Position numbers and translations under genes: made by a program. The notes beneath the pieces are model-generated. The model made no database searches. It was not told the DNA's origin and worked only from the letters and a program-made list of their open reading frames with translations. Positions 25,581 through 35,289 of a stretch of DNA of 64,000 nucleotides are shown in pieces (position 1 is the stretch's first letter; every line of letters starts with the position of its first letter). Origin of the DNA: Promethearchaeota archaeon Loki_b32 (GTDB lineage Archaea > Asgardarchaeota > Lokiarchaeia > Sigyniarchaeales > SOKP01); contig NJBH01000003.1 of NCBI GenBank assembly GCA_005223125.1, positions 62,001-126,000 of the forward strand. Reading direction: 5' to 3'.

Positions 25581-26771
25581 ATGAAAACTGATAATTGTTT
25601 TGAGTTAAAATTAAGTAATACAATAGGTTTAAAGGATACAACTCAAAATATCGTTAAATTTATCCATGCAAGTGATATTCATCTTGGAGCTGCTCAATAT
25701 AGAAATGAATATAGGGCTAATGATTTTATCCATGCTTTTCGGGAGATTTTAGAACTAGCACTCACGCATGGTGTCGATTTTGTGTTACTAGGAGGTGATG
25801 TATTTACTTCCTTAGAAATATTACCGGGTCAATTAACTAAAATCGTTAAAATCTTGAAAGATTTCAAAGAATTTACAATGGGATCTATTTTAATTATAGC
25901 AATAGAAGGTAATCATGATATTAGAAAATTTTCAAGAGGTATTAGATTCGAACGACGAGGTCAATCGTGGCTTAAACTTTTAAATAGCTTAGGATTGATA
26001 GTTTTACTTGATGCTGATTTAGAAGCGCCTTCTGAAGTAATATTCCCCCCTTATGATTTTGATACTAAAAAAGGTGGGAAAATACAAATCAAAAATGTGG
26101 TAATCTATGGTACTCGTTACCTTGGGGAAAAACCAATCTCTTTTCTTTCAAAAATAAGAAAGGCTATAGTAAAAAATAATGCTTTATATAATGTTCTTCT
26201 ACAGCATTTTGGAATCGAAGGACAGATGGAAAATGTTCCTGGAGTCAAATTAGAAGATATTCAACACCTACAACATCGGGTAAATTATTTAGCTTTAGGA
26301 CATTTTCATAAGCAATTTATCATTGGAGATTGGATATATAATCCAGGATCTTCAGAAGCAGTATGTTCAATGGATAATTCGTTTAAACGAGGTGTTTTTT
26401 TGATAGAAATTTCAAAAGAACTTCAAGAATTTGTAAAAAAAGCTAAAATATTTCGTTTAATAAATCGAAAATATATATGGGAAACAATTCAGTTAAATTT
26501 TGAATATAGAAATAAAAATAATCTTGAAAACTTTATAATAAATAAATTAAATTCTTCATTAAAATATCTAAATTGTAATATCAATCCATCTAATCCTCAA
26601 ATGCCTGTATTACTTTTACTTCTAAAAGGGAAAGAACCTTCTAAATTATGCAAGATTAATGAAAAAGAATTAAGAAGAAAAATATGTAATCTCTTTCCTG
26701 TGGTAGATGTTAGAATATATAATAAATTTGAAATAATCCTAAGGACGTTAGATAATTATATTTTGGCTTAA
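25581..26771 (+). CDS. Mre11/SbcD-type metallophosphoesterase
   Basis: Calcineurin-like phosphoesterase with the Mre11 motif order: ASDIHLG (motif I), LLGGDVFTS (II), IEGNHDI (III), LLQHFGIEGQ (IV) and ALGHFHK (V). The C-terminal ~120 residues form a separate capping region. Mre11 with Rad50 processes DNA ends; no rad50 gene is adjacent here, so this may be a stand-alone paralogue or separated locus. The N-terminus has about 25 residues before the first strand, longer than usual. The next gene is a PHP phosphoesterase on the same strand. Confidence 0.8.
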   Translation: MKTDNCFELKLSNTIGLKDTTQNIVKFIHASDIHLGAAQYRNEYRANDFIHAFREILELALTHGVDFVLLGGDVFTSLEILPGQLTKIVKILKDFKEFTMGSILIIAIEGNHDIRKFSRGIRFERRGQSWLKLLNSLGLIVLLDADLEAPSEVIFPPYDFDTKKGGKIQIKNVVIYGTRYLGEKPISFLSKIRKAIVKNNALYNVLLQHFGIEGQMENVPGVKLEDIQHLQHRVNYLALGHFHKQFIIGDWIYNPGSSEAVCSMDNSFKRGVFLIEISKELQEFVKKAKIFRLINRKYIWETIQLNFEYRNKNNLENFIINKLNSSLKYLNCNINPSNPQMPVLLLLLKGKEPSKLCKINEKELRRKICNLFPVVDVRIYNKFEIILRTLDNYILA

Positions 26772-26841
26772 ATTCAACTGATTAACATAATTTTTTGTAT
26801 TAGTTTAAAGTTTATAAGGTACTTAAATAAAATTAGTTATT

Positions 26842-28452
26842 ATGAAGATTCGATCTTTTCTAAGAAATAATAAGTTTTTTACGATTATTACTATTATTTT
26901 CGTAGTATGGTTGGTATTCCTCACAATATTATCTATCATTGGACAAAGAACTGTAGTATTCTTTGATGTTCTTGGATGGGAGGATGTTTCATCAGAATTT
27001 TCAAGTAAATTACCATTGTTAAGATATTTTGTAGAGCCTTTTTACGTGCTTGCTTACGTTTTAGAGTATGAATTTACTTGGATGTTTCTTTTCTTGATCT
27101 TTTATCCAATTCTTAGAGGAATTTATTTATATTTAAAGAAAAAAGGTTTTTTTAGTTCAGAGAGATATACATTAATAACCTATCCAATTTCTGATATCCT
27201 TTATTTTATTTTTAAAGTTTTAACCCTCGCAATTTTGATAGTTGGAATATACATTCTTATAGGGTTTATTATACAAGGTTATTTCTTTGTAAGTAGATAT
27301 TTTATGGTACCAGTTCAAATAGCGGTTCATTCAGGCATGATTCTCATTTTCATAAAAATAAGTTTTACTGTGCTCAAATTGCTTCATCCAAAGCTAACAT
27401 TAAACTTATCTAAAAAATTTTTAAACAAAAAAATAAAAAGAAAACCAAAAAGACAAACCATAAAACGAGAAACTGTCTTTTTCATTGGAATGGGTGTGTT
27501 ATTACTCAGTACCAATGTTGTGCTTCTTTCTACACCTTTCCCTCCTCATAAAATAATCCCGACAGTACCACTTGAAGATAATGAATTTTTATTCGATTTT
27601 CATGTTCATACTACGTTTAGTGATGGTTGGCTTACTGTAGAAGAAAGGATTAACTGGTACATACAACAAGGGATAATGGGAGCAGCTTTTTCCGACCATG
27701 ACAATATAAGAGGGGCTAAGATGGCTCAAAGGTATGTAGAGGAACAAGGTTTAGATTTTGTTGTATTTATGGCAGAAGAATGGACAGATAACGCGGCAAA
27801 TCCAGATTTTCATATGAATTATTATGGTCTTGCTGAAGAAATTGTACCACCTATGTCAGATAATCCAATTACAAAAGTAATGAATGGTTCTGAGACGATC
27901 GAATATGTAAAAAGTAAAGGTGGTTATATAATTGTTAATCATTATAATTATGATCCTAATCCCAATGGTGGTTATGGCCTTCCATTTTCATTAGATCAAT
28001 TAAAAGATTGGGGTGTTGATGGTTTTGAGATTTCTAATGGGGGAAGTTATGGAAGTAAATATAAACAGATAAGGGATTATTGCCTAACTAATAATCTAAC
28101 ATGTATAGGAGGAAGCGACATCCATACTTGTGAGGATTTGAATACTTTTGTAAAATTGAAATTAGATGACCCTACAAATCTAACTATTGTAAATATATTT
28201 GAAACTTTAAAAGAAAATACACATAAAGTTATTGCAATTAATCTGTATCCAAAGGTTGTAGATTTTCCAGGTGATTTGAATGATTTTGGCTTTTATATTT
28301 TTGAGGCTTTTATCAATTATATATTAAATATAGGTTTATACCAAACTTTATCTTGGATAATTTGGTCATTTATGGTGTATACTTTACTATTTCTAATATA
28401 CCGAAAAATTAAAAACACTGATATAAGGTTTTTAAAAGACAAAATCATGTAA
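26842..28452 (+). CDS. Membrane-anchored PHP-domain phosphoesterase
   Basis: The N-terminal 240 residues hold several transmembrane segments (about 13-35, 65-90, 112-150, 155-180 and 212-230). A PHP domain follows with FDFHVHTTFSDGWLTVEE, FSDHDNIRGA, AEEWTD, IVNHYN and GGSDIHTCEDL, giving the full set of His/Asp metal ligands. One more helix lies near the C-terminus (about 495-525), so the catalytic domain is probably extracytoplasmic, held at both ends. PHP domains hydrolyse phosphoesters with three metals. The substrate is unknown. Confidence 0.8.
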   Translation: MKIRSFLRNNKFFTIITIIFVVWLVFLTILSIIGQRTVVFFDVLGWEDVSSEFSSKLPLLRYFVEPFYVLAYVLEYEFTWMFLFLIFYPILRGIYLYLKKKGFFSSERYTLITYPISDILYFIFKVLTLAILIVGIYILIGFIIQGYFFVSRYFMVPVQIAVHSGMILIFIKISFTVLKLLHPKLTLNLSKKFLNKKIKRKPKRQTIKRETVFFIGMGVLLLSTNVVLLSTPFPPHKIIPTVPLEDNEFLFDFHVHTTFSDGWLTVEERINWYIQQGIMGAAFSDHDNIRGAKMAQRYVEEQGLDFVVFMAEEWTDNAANPDFHMNYYGLAEEIVPPMSDNPITKVMNGSETIEYVKSKGGYIIVNHYNYDPNPNGGYGLPFSLDQLKDWGVDGFEISNGGSYGSKYKQIRDYCLTNNLTCIGGSDIHTCEDLNTFVKLKLDDPTNLTIVNIFETLKENTHKVIAINLYPKVVDFPGDLNDFGFYIFEAFINYILNIGLYQTLSWIIWSFMVYTLLFLIYRKIKNTDIRFLKDKIM

Positions 28453-28497
28453 GTAAATATTACCATTTACATCTTTTTTTTAAAAAAGGGAAAAAGA

Positions 28498-28914
28498 ATG
28501 AAGCTTGAAGAAGTATATGAATTTATGGAAAATCTTGAGATTGTAAGTATGGCTACAGTAGAAGGAAATCAGCCTCACGTAAGAATAATGGCGTTAATTA
28601 CTCATAATAATAATTATTGGTGCTGTACAATAGCATCACGTCCGAAAATGCAACAATTTAAAGCAAATGATAAGTTTGAATTCTGTAGTATTATTAGAAA
28701 AGATGAGAGTCTAGGTTCGATACGTGCATGTGGGAAAGCCAAAATTATTGAAGATTTTGAAGTAAAAGAAGAGCTTTCTAAAGTAATTCCATTTTTTAGT
28801 GGATACTGGGAGGATTACTCTGATCCTAAATTTGGATTAATTCTACTTGATATTGATAAAATCGAAGTACAAAGTCCTTATGACAAAAAGTTCTATACAT
28901 TTAAAATAAAATAA
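28498..28914 (+). CDS. Pyridoxamine 5'-phosphate oxidase-like FMN-binding protein
   Basis: 138 residues with the split-barrel flavin fold: LEIVSMATVEGNQPHVRIMA, CCTIASRPKMQQFKANDKFE and FSIRACGKAKIIED-type strands. The family includes FMN- or F420-dependent reductases and storage proteins. No substrate clue is present. The ATG at 28498 follows AAAAAGGGAAAA, a weak ribosome site, 46 bp after the PHP gene on the same strand. Confidence 0.75.
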   Translation: MKLEEVYEFMENLEIVSMATVEGNQPHVRIMALITHNNNYWCCTIASRPKMQQFKANDKFEFCSIIRKDESLGSIRACGKAKIIEDFEVKEELSKVIPFFSGYWEDYSDPKFGLILLDIDKIEVQSPYDKKFYTFKIK

Positions 28915-28935
28915 GAATATAATATCGAATAAAGT

Positions 28936-29409
28936 TTAGATATAGTATCCCGTATTGTCTTCCCCATATTTATCCTTATCGTCATCTTTGTCATCATCGT
29001 CTTTTCCTAGGAATTTTTTATAGAAATATTTCAACATTTTTTCGGGATCACCATCAAGATCTTTAAGATCTTTAAATTCGCGAGGATCGATCCTTATAAT
29101 ACCTCCTCTCTTCATTGGTACAATATTGTTGCGTAATTTCTTTTTCATTCTTTCTTGTTCTCTCGCGTTCTGAAGTAATTCTTTTTTCATTAAATCTTTA
29201 AATTCATTTACGACTAGTTTATCTAAATAACTCGGTTCAAATTCCATCAGAACTTCTATACCATAGAACTTATTAAGTCTTTTAATCGCTCTATCTTTTT
29301 TGAATTCCGGAATCTGACTTATACTCTCCAGATTCAACATTGATAAAATGTTCAGCCAATCGAGTTTTGTGGTCCAAGGGAAAATTTTATTGTCTTCTGC
29401 CATTTTCAC
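28936..29409 (-). CDS. Charged protein of unknown function with acidic tail
   Basis: 157 residues, no membrane segment and no zinc motif. The N-terminal half is predicted helical (KLDWLNILSMLNL, KDRAIKRLNKFYGIEVL), the middle is basic (REQERMKKKLRNN), and the C-terminus is a run of Asp and Lys (KDDDDKDDDKDKYGED) ending TGYYI. I recognise no family. The acidic tail may mediate contacts with basic proteins. The second in-frame ATG, two codons on, is equally possible as start. Confidence 0.55.
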   Translation of the reverse strand: MKMAEDNKIFPWTTKLDWLNILSMLNLESISQIPEFKKDRAIKRLNKFYGIEVLMEFEPSYLDKLVVNEFKDLMKKELLQNAREQERMKKKLRNNIVPMKRGGIIRIDPREFKDLKDLDGDPEKMLKYFYKKFLGKDDDDKDDDKDKYGEDNTGYYI

Positions 29410-29623
29410 TATAATTTTTTATATAATTGATAAAATGTATGTTTGAAATTAAACTTTTTTCAAAGACCTTTATGATGTTACCAACAAATGAGACTTATAA
29501 ATTTATTGATTTTATTCTATAATATTCAGAATAAAGCAATTTTCTTAGATATCTTACCAACTCAAGGATATTTTAAATATGGGTTATTTGTTAATAGGAT
29601 TAAAAAGTTTGTTTTTAGATTGA

Positions 29624-30460
29624 TTAATTTTGAATGAATTCTTTGATTTTCGAAGAGACAAATTCTGGGGCATCATGATTAATCCAATGAGAAGATTTAT
29701 CATGGCGTTCTATTCGTAAATCCTTAACATAATCAGATAATCCCTCCAATAATTGAGGCCTTAAAGCAATATCTTTCATTCCCCAAAGAACTAAAGTGGG
29801 AACCTCAATTATACCTTTCCATTCTTCAAAACCTCTATTAGCCCGATAATAGTTTACACCACCCACTATTGCCCCTGGTTGAGACCACGCTTCAAGATAT
29901 TTCTCCCTATCAGAATCACTAAAATTTTTGTTAAAGACCGATTCTCTTAATACTTTATAATCATTTTCAACAATGAACTTCTCACCATTAGGTTTATAAA
30001 ACTCAAAAATATAGAAACTCGCTTTTTGTTGATCCTTATCGGTTTTTAATTTTTGGGCGAAAATTTTATGATGTGGAGCATTTAATATAATTAACTTGTT
30101 TAATAATTCTGGATATTTTTCTGCAAATATCCAAGCTAAAACACCTCCCCAATCATGCCCCGCAAGGCAGAATTTTCCTAATCTTAACGCCTCACCTAAA
30201 CCTTTAATATCTTCTAATAAAATTTCTACTTTATAGTTTTCAACTCCTTCTGGTTTGTCAGACAAATTATACCCTCTCATATCAGGTATTACTAATTTAA
30301 AATCATCCTTTAGGAGGGGAATAACTTTTGACCAAGAATACCAGAAATCTGGAAAACCATGCAGTAAAATCAAAGGTTCTCCAGATCCAACAATAATAGT
30401 ATGGAGTTTTATCCCATTTGTTTCAATAAATACTTCTTCTATTTCATTTAGGATTACCAT
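29624..30460 (-). CDS. Alpha/beta hydrolase, epoxide-hydrolase-like
   Basis: Canonical alpha/beta hydrolase: the oxyanion-hole motif LLHGFPDFWYSW, the strand IPDMRGYNLSDKP, the nucleophile elbow LAGHDWGG with Asp as nucleophile, APHHKIF, an acidic member in LWGMKDIALRP and the catalytic His in SHWINHDAPE. Asp nucleophiles are typical of epoxide hydrolases and haloalkane dehalogenases; the two Tyr of epoxide hydrolases could lie in FYIFEFYKP and NYYRAN. The gene is upstream and divergent from the TetR regulator region and could be one of its targets. Confidence 0.85.
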   Translation of the reverse strand: MVILNEIEEVFIETNGIKLHTIIVGSGEPLILLHGFPDFWYSWSKVIPLLKDDFKLVIPDMRGYNLSDKPEGVENYKVEILLEDIKGLGEALRLGKFCLAGHDWGGVLAWIFAEKYPELLNKLIILNAPHHKIFAQKLKTDKDQQKASFYIFEFYKPNGEKFIVENDYKVLRESVFNKNFSDSDREKYLEAWSQPGAIVGGVNYYRANRGFEEWKGIIEVPTLVLWGMKDIALRPQLLEGLSDYVKDLRIERHDKSSHWINHDAPEFVSSKIKEFIQN

Positions 30461-30576
30461 AGTTGTAGGAATGTAAAAAGCTATTTAATATTTAATGAAA
30501 TAGGATTAACAAAAAGAAAAATACTTTAAAAATAGGATAAAAATCAGAAAATATACCAAAAAATTCGTTAATTTAT

Positions 30577-30789
30577 TTATTCGAAATAATTCATAAATGA
30601 TTTTGTAAAATCGTTTACAGATGAATTGTCAATTTCACCGAATTTATAGCGTCCACGTGGTAATTTGGCTTTTCCTGAAAGATATTTCTTTAAGGCAAGT
30701 TCATAATCATTAATAGCTAAACTGTTATGTTCTGCGAATTTGATTTCACCAAAATATTTTTCTATAAAATCTGGTTTCAATATACTCAT
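30577..30789 (-). CDS. Small protein of unknown function
   Basis: 70 residues with mixed charge (MSILKPDFIEKYFGEIKFAE, LALKKYLSGKAKLPRGRYKF). There is no recognised motif and no strong ribosome site, though codon use is like the neighbours. It lies between the hydrolase gene and the TetR intergenic region on the minus strand. It may be a genuine small gene; I cannot assign a role. Confidence 0.4.
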   Translation of the reverse strand: MSILKPDFIEKYFGEIKFAEHNSLAINDYELALKKYLSGKAKLPRGRYKFGEIDNSSVNDFTKSFMNYFE

Positions 30790-30944
30790 ATTAAGTAATC
30801 ACCATTATTGTGTTTTTTATTCAAATGTTTTTTTAATTAATTAAATAATTACTTTTATGAAGAGAAGAAAGTTTACTATATAAATTTTTTCCTACACTTG
30901 CAACGGTTAAAATTTCTTGGTTTTTACCGAATCTTCATTCACTG

Positions 30945-30958
30945 AATGAACGTTCATT
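30945..30958. promoter_or_regulatory. Perfect palindrome AATGAACGTTCATT, TetR-type operator
   Basis: A 14-bp perfect palindrome, of the form often bound by TetR-family regulators of fatty-acid degradation (GAATGAAC-type half sites). It lies in the 490-bp gap between the minus-strand small gene at 30577 and the TetR gene at 31283, about 325 bp from the TetR start. Apart from the palindrome the gap shows AT-rich sequence and no gene. Confidence 0.55.
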
Positions 30959-31282
30959 TGTTAAGTTCTTATCTTCATTATTCAACGAAATAATAAAGAT
31001 AGATATAAAAATAACACTTTCTCAAAAATTCCCATCATTTTCCCGTTTTTCATAATTTGTTTTTATTATTTTCCTTAAATTGTAATTACCTACTCACTCC
31101 TTATATATAGACATTATTTTTTACAGAAAGAAGATACCTGATTTCTAAGAAACTTGATAAATCTATAGGAATTTGAAAATTAAAAAGTAATAAATTTTAA
31201 CATAATTTCTTAACATGTAATAATATTTTTAATAAATTTTTTTATAATGTAAATTATTCAATATTTTTCGAGTTGACTATAG

Positions 31283-31897
31283 ATGTCTTTAAGGGCAAAA
31301 AAGTTTGAAATAATTAAGAAGGAAAAAAGAAATCTATTTATAATATCGGCTCTCTCTGTTTTTGAAGAAAAAGGGTTTAACAATACTCGTATAAAAGATA
31401 TTACAGAAAAGGCAGGAACCTCTGTGGGAAATTATTATAACTATTTTAAAAGTAAAGAAGAAGTATTCGAAGTTATAATTAGTGGATTAGCTGAACATAT
31501 GGTTGGTAAGTTTAAAAAATTATTTATATATTTCCAAGATAATAGATTACCCCCAATCTCTGCGGTTAAGAATCTTTTTCGAGGATATGCAAAAATGTTT
31601 AAAACAAAAAAGGAGACTTTTCTCATTTTTCTTGAGCAAATGGGCGGGATTAATATAAAATATAGAGCGAAAAGAAATGAGATTATTGATAGTTTTACAG
31701 ACGAAGTAGAAAAAATCATCTTAAAACTAGTAGAATTCGGAGCTCGTAGCCAAAATCCTAAGATATCCGCTAGAGTTTGGACATCTACGGTACTGGGCGT
31801 TTTTAATTGGTGGATTCGGAGTGATTTTGACCTTGAAGAAGAAGAACTTGTTAATAATTTGACAGAATTTCTTGTTAGGGGAACTATGACAAAATAA
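31283..31897 (+). CDS. TetR-family transcriptional regulator
   Basis: 204 residues with an N-terminal helix-turn-helix: FEEKGFNNTRIKDITEKAG then SVGNYYNYFKSKEEVFE, the most conserved part of TetR/AcrR proteins. The C-terminal ligand-binding half is helical and includes LIFLEQMGGINIKYR. In archaea such regulators often control fatty-acid or efflux genes and release DNA on binding acyl-CoA or a drug. A perfect operator-like palindrome lies upstream at 30945, consistent with autoregulation. The adjacent SDR and hydrolase genes could be targets. Confidence 0.9.
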   Translation: MSLRAKKFEIIKKEKRNLFIISALSVFEEKGFNNTRIKDITEKAGTSVGNYYNYFKSKEEVFEVIISGLAEHMVGKFKKLFIYFQDNRLPPISAVKNLFRGYAKMFKTKKETFLIFLEQMGGINIKYRAKRNEIIDSFTDEVEKIILKLVEFGARSQNPKISARVWTSTVLGVFNWWIRSDFDLEEEELVNNLTEFLVRGTMTK

Positions 31898-32024
31898 GTA
31901 CTTTTAGTTTTTCTTTCTTTTGGTAATAATATGAAAAAATTTTTACAACAGTTATAATTATAAGCAATATATTCAAATTATACTTGGAGAATCCATATTT
32001 TAAAATTATTAGGCTTGACATAAA

Positions 32025-32972
32025 ATGAATAGAGAAATTGATGATAGGAATTACTTGAATTTTCTTTTACAATTTTTAAATGTAGATGATTTGAAACAGA
32101 TTTGCCGAGATTTTGAGATAAAGGGATATTCAAAATTTAAGAAGTCTGAATTAATTGATTTTATCCTTGATTCGTTAGCAGAAGAAGAATTTAAAGAATT
32201 TTTACAAAAAAAAGAAATTGATATTATAACCGATGGAATTAATTTGGCATTGAAGAAAATAAATGGCGAAAATAGAGAAAGTGTAGCAGAAATTAAAATT
32301 GTAAATCCTGAAGATCATGAAATTGAGTTGCTCTTTAAAGGATTTAATTGGGAAGTACAATCATATTTATCAATCACTCCAAAAAATATTCACAATCCTG
32401 AACGTGATTGTGATTGCAGAATAGGGTCAAATATGGGTTTCTGCAGTCATTTTTGGGTTGGATTCATCTATTCATTAAAACAGGATTGGTTTAAACTTAA
32501 AGATTGGTCTCTAACAATTCTACCTAATAATTTTGAAGAAAAGATCAAGTCAATAAAACTCGTTGATGGTCAGTTAGGGGAAAAAGGAGAAAAAATAAAA
32601 GAATCTGCCGTTTTAATTGACGAATCATCGTCAGGGGCAAAACTCATGGGTCATTTAGACTCATCAATAACTGTATATGAGTGTGAAATAACAGAAATTG
32701 TTGAAAGAGAATCTGAATTTCAGGGAAATGTTACGAGATTTTTTATGGTTTCTCTTAAGGATGTTAAGTTTGGTCCAAAATTGAAAAAAGCAAGTGATTT
32801 TCGTGAAGAAGATACAGAAAATGTTGAAAACTTAAAAGTTAGAATTTCAGAAAAATTACAAAGCGAAAATAGCTTAAAAAAAGGAGATAAGGTTAGTTTT
32901 AATGGAAAGCTTGTAAAAGATAATTTTTGGGGTAATGTCGTTAAAAATGTTCGAAAAATTTCAAGAAAATAA
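32025..32972 (+). CDS. SWIM zinc-finger protein with SAP-like N-terminus and OB-like C-terminus
   Basis: Residues 8-62 are helical with a SAP/Rho-N-like pattern (LNVDDLKQICRDFEIKGYSK then KSELIDFILD), suggesting DNA or RNA binding. A SWIM zinc finger follows as C129-x-C131-x8-C140-x-H142. The C-terminal ~110 residues, VYECEITEIVERESEFQGNV then FFMVSLKDVKFGP and LKKGDKVSFNGKLV, look like an OB-fold nucleic-acid-binding domain. The combination suggests a DNA repair or RNA factor. No close family is recalled. The SDR gene begins about 18 bp downstream. Confidence 0.65.
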   Translation: MNREIDDRNYLNFLLQFLNVDDLKQICRDFEIKGYSKFKKSELIDFILDSLAEEEFKEFLQKKEIDIITDGINLALKKINGENRESVAEIKIVNPEDHEIELLFKGFNWEVQSYLSITPKNIHNPERDCDCRIGSNMGFCSHFWVGFIYSLKQDWFKLKDWSLTILPNNFEEKIKSIKLVDGQLGEKGEKIKESAVLIDESSSGAKLMGHLDSSITVYECEITEIVERESEFQGNVTRFFMVSLKDVKFGPKLKKASDFREEDTENVENLKVRISEKLQSENSLKKGDKVSFNGKLVKDNFWGNVVKNVRKISRK

Positions 32973-32990
32973 ACTTTTTTGTCAAACAGC

Positions 32991-33842
32991 ATGTCTAATT
33001 CTATAAATGAAAAAATCTGTATTATAACAGGTGCTAATTCAGGAATCGGTAAAGCAACTGCCCTAGGATTAGCTAAATTAGGGGCAAAAGTTGTAATGCT
33101 TTGTCGTAATAAAACACGAGGTGAAGAAGCGCAGAATGAAATTATAACTAAAAGTGGAAATAAGTCAATTGATTTATTGTTAGCAGATCTTTCTTCACAA
33201 AGTTCCATTCGACAGTTTGTTTCAGAATTTGAAAAAAAGTATGATAAGTTGGATGTCTTAATAAATAACGCGGGTGTAAATCCCAGTAAACGATATGAGA
33301 CAATAGATGGTATAGAAAAAGCATTTGCTATTAATACATTAGCTCCATTTTTATTAACAAATTTACTACTTCCTATCCTTAAAAACAGTGTACCTGCTAG
33401 AATAATTAATGTAGCTTCAGCAGTGCAAAGCAAATCTATTAACTTTGAAAATCTTCAATTTAAAAAACATTTCAGATCGTGGAAAGCCTATTCTCAATCT
33501 AAAACTGCGCTCATTGTTAACACATACGAATTTGCGAGACGCTTAAATGGTACTGGAGTTACCAGTAATTGTCTTCATCCTGGAGCAGTGAAATCAAATA
33601 TTACTCGGGATTATAAAGGTATTATTAAATTTTTTATAAAACTTATCTTTTGTTTTGCAAAAAGCCCAAAAAAAGTGGCAGAAACGTCAGTATATCTAGC
33701 ATCATCACAAGATGTAGAAAAAATAAGCGGAAAATTTTTTATTGACAAAAAAGAAGAAAAATCAAAAGATATTACTTATAATACAGATATTGCTAAAAGA
33801 CTTTGGGATGTATGTGCCGATCTCACGAATATTAGTGTATAA
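32991..33842 (+). CDS. Short-chain dehydrogenase/reductase
   Basis: Classical SDR: the NAD(P)-binding TGANSGIGKATA, LINNAGVNP, the catalytic Ser region INVASAVQ and the YSQSK motif (Y-x-x-x-K), then HPGAVKSNITRDY. The pattern and length (284 residues from the ATG) match retinol-dehydrogenase/WWOX-like SDRs with NADP preference suggested by LCRNK. The substrate is unknown. I prefer ATG 32991 over the in-frame TTG at 32979, which overlaps a T-rich tract without a ribosome site. It follows the SWIM gene closely and may be co-transcribed. Confidence 0.85.
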   Translation: MSNSINEKICIITGANSGIGKATALGLAKLGAKVVMLCRNKTRGEEAQNEIITKSGNKSIDLLLADLSSQSSIRQFVSEFEKKYDKLDVLINNAGVNPSKRYETIDGIEKAFAINTLAPFLLTNLLLPILKNSVPARIINVASAVQSKSINFENLQFKKHFRSWKAYSQSKTALIVNTYEFARRLNGTGVTSNCLHPGAVKSNITRDYKGIIKFFIKLIFCFAKSPKKVAETSVYLASSQDVEKISGKFFIDKKEEKSKDITYNTDIAKRLWDVCADLTNISV

Positions 33843-33909
33843 GAAGTAGGTTTTATTAATAGTACTTGATTCTCATACTTAGCCTAGTTCTTTTAATTAG
33901 GAAATTAAA

Positions 33910-35289
33910 TTAGAGATATTGAGATTTGAGGGAATCAGTGAGATTCTGTAATTTTTCTGATATCTTTACTTCAGCGATATTGATTTTTTCCAGTTTTTTA
34001 TAAGAGTCTGGTAATTTCTTAATATTATCCAAATAAAATTCTTGAATTTCATCTATATCTGGTAATTCTATAATTAATTCACCATTCTTCATAATTGGAA
34101 TTAATAACGCTTCGGAATTTGGAGGACTAGGCTCCTTCTCAAGTGATAACAAATCTTCTTTAAACATCCCATCTTTATCATAAATTCTGTACACTTGTTT
34201 CTTTCCGGGATAAGTTATTTTCTCTTCGCTAACCTTGATTTTAGGATTATTATTATATTCTATTAATTTATATACTCCAGAAATACTAGGATCGTCTCTA
34301 GACGTTGCTAATTCAGTCCCAACTCCAAAGGCATCAATAGGTACTCGCTTATCAATAATCTCTTTTATTTTATATTCATTTAAATCTGAACTGGCAACAA
34401 TTAACACCTTCTTGCATCCATTATTGTCTAAGATCTTTCGAACTTTTTTAGCATGATCAATAAGATCCCCTGAATCTATTCTAACTCCTTTAATATTATT
34501 TCCAAATTTACTAGATTTTTCAGCTCCTATTTCAGTATCATATGTGTCTATTAGAAAGATGGAATCATCTTCATATATTTTATAATATAAATTAAAACTG
34601 TCCATCTCATCATCGAATTTTTGTACAAAACTATGAGCCATGGTGCCGGAAGAATTAATGCCTAGCTCAAGATCTGCAATTACATTACTCGTTCCATTAA
34701 ACCCCGCGATATAACTTGCTCTGGCAGCATATACTCCTGCAAGTGGACTATGTGATCGTCTTGTACCAAATTCAAGAAGAACTTTATCTGAGGCTATATT
34801 CTTAATTCTCGATGCTTTGGAGGCAACTAGTGTTTGATAATTAATTACATTAAGTAAATATGTTTCTACAATTTGAGCATGGAACATAGGTCCCGTTACT
34901 CTCATTATTGGCTCATTTGGAAAGAAAAAATTTCCCTCCTTCATTGCCCAAACATCCAATTTAAACTTAAATTTTGGTAAGTACTCATCAAAAAAACTTA
35001 AATCGATATTTCGAAAAACTTCCTTCTTTCTTAAAAATTCAATTGTTTGTTCTGTAAATCTAGCATTTAATAAATAGTGGATTGCTTGTTCGAATCCAGC
35101 AAAAATTAAATAATTACGATTTTTAGGAAATTTTCTTATGAATAACTCAAATGTGGCAATATCGTTGCTTTCAGTAATATGGTTCTCAAGATTATATTGG
35201 TAATATGCTGCTCCCATTGTCAATTGATAAAAATCTGTAGCAAGAATCATATTCAAATCATTTATAAAACCAGAACTCGTACTATTCAT
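33910..35289 (-). CDS. pncB: Nicotinate phosphoribosyltransferase
   Basis: 459 residues with the NAPRTase signature: TDFYQLTMGAAYYQ at the N-terminus, LLEFGTRRSHSP, FNGTSNVIADLELGI, GTMAHSF, VRIDSGDLIDHAKKVR and FGVGTELATS. The enzyme condenses nicotinate with PRPP for NAD salvage and is ATP-coupled. It complements the NMN adenylyltransferase-like gene at 23903. The phosphorylated histidine is probably in MAHSF. The start is the ATG at 35289; a Shine-Dalgarno (GGTGA) lies just upstream on the minus strand. Confidence 0.92.
   Translation of the reverse strand: MNSTSSGFINDLNMILATDFYQLTMGAAYYQYNLENHITESNDIATFELFIRKFPKNRNYLIFAGFEQAIHYLLNARFTEQTIEFLRKKEVFRNIDLSFFDEYLPKFKFKLDVWAMKEGNFFFPNEPIMRVTGPMFHAQIVETYLLNVINYQTLVASKASRIKNIASDKVLLEFGTRRSHSPLAGVYAARASYIAGFNGTSNVIADLELGINSSGTMAHSFVQKFDDEMDSFNLYYKIYEDDSIFLIDTYDTEIGAEKSSKFGNNIKGVRIDSGDLIDHAKKVRKILDNNGCKKVLIVASSDLNEYKIKEIIDKRVPIDAFGVGTELATSRDDPSISGVYKLIEYNNNPKIKVSEEKITYPGKKQVYRIYDKDGMFKEDLLSLEKEPSPPNSEALLIPIMKNGELIIELPDIDEIQEFYLDNIKKLPDSYKKLEKINIAEVKISEKLQNLTDSLKSQYL

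Noticed and set aside
32720-33433. Long minus-strand ORF (237 codons) across the SWIM and SDR genes
   Set aside because: It is antisense to two well-supported genes, spans their boundary and has no recognisable motif; it is a shadow of A/T-rich codon use.
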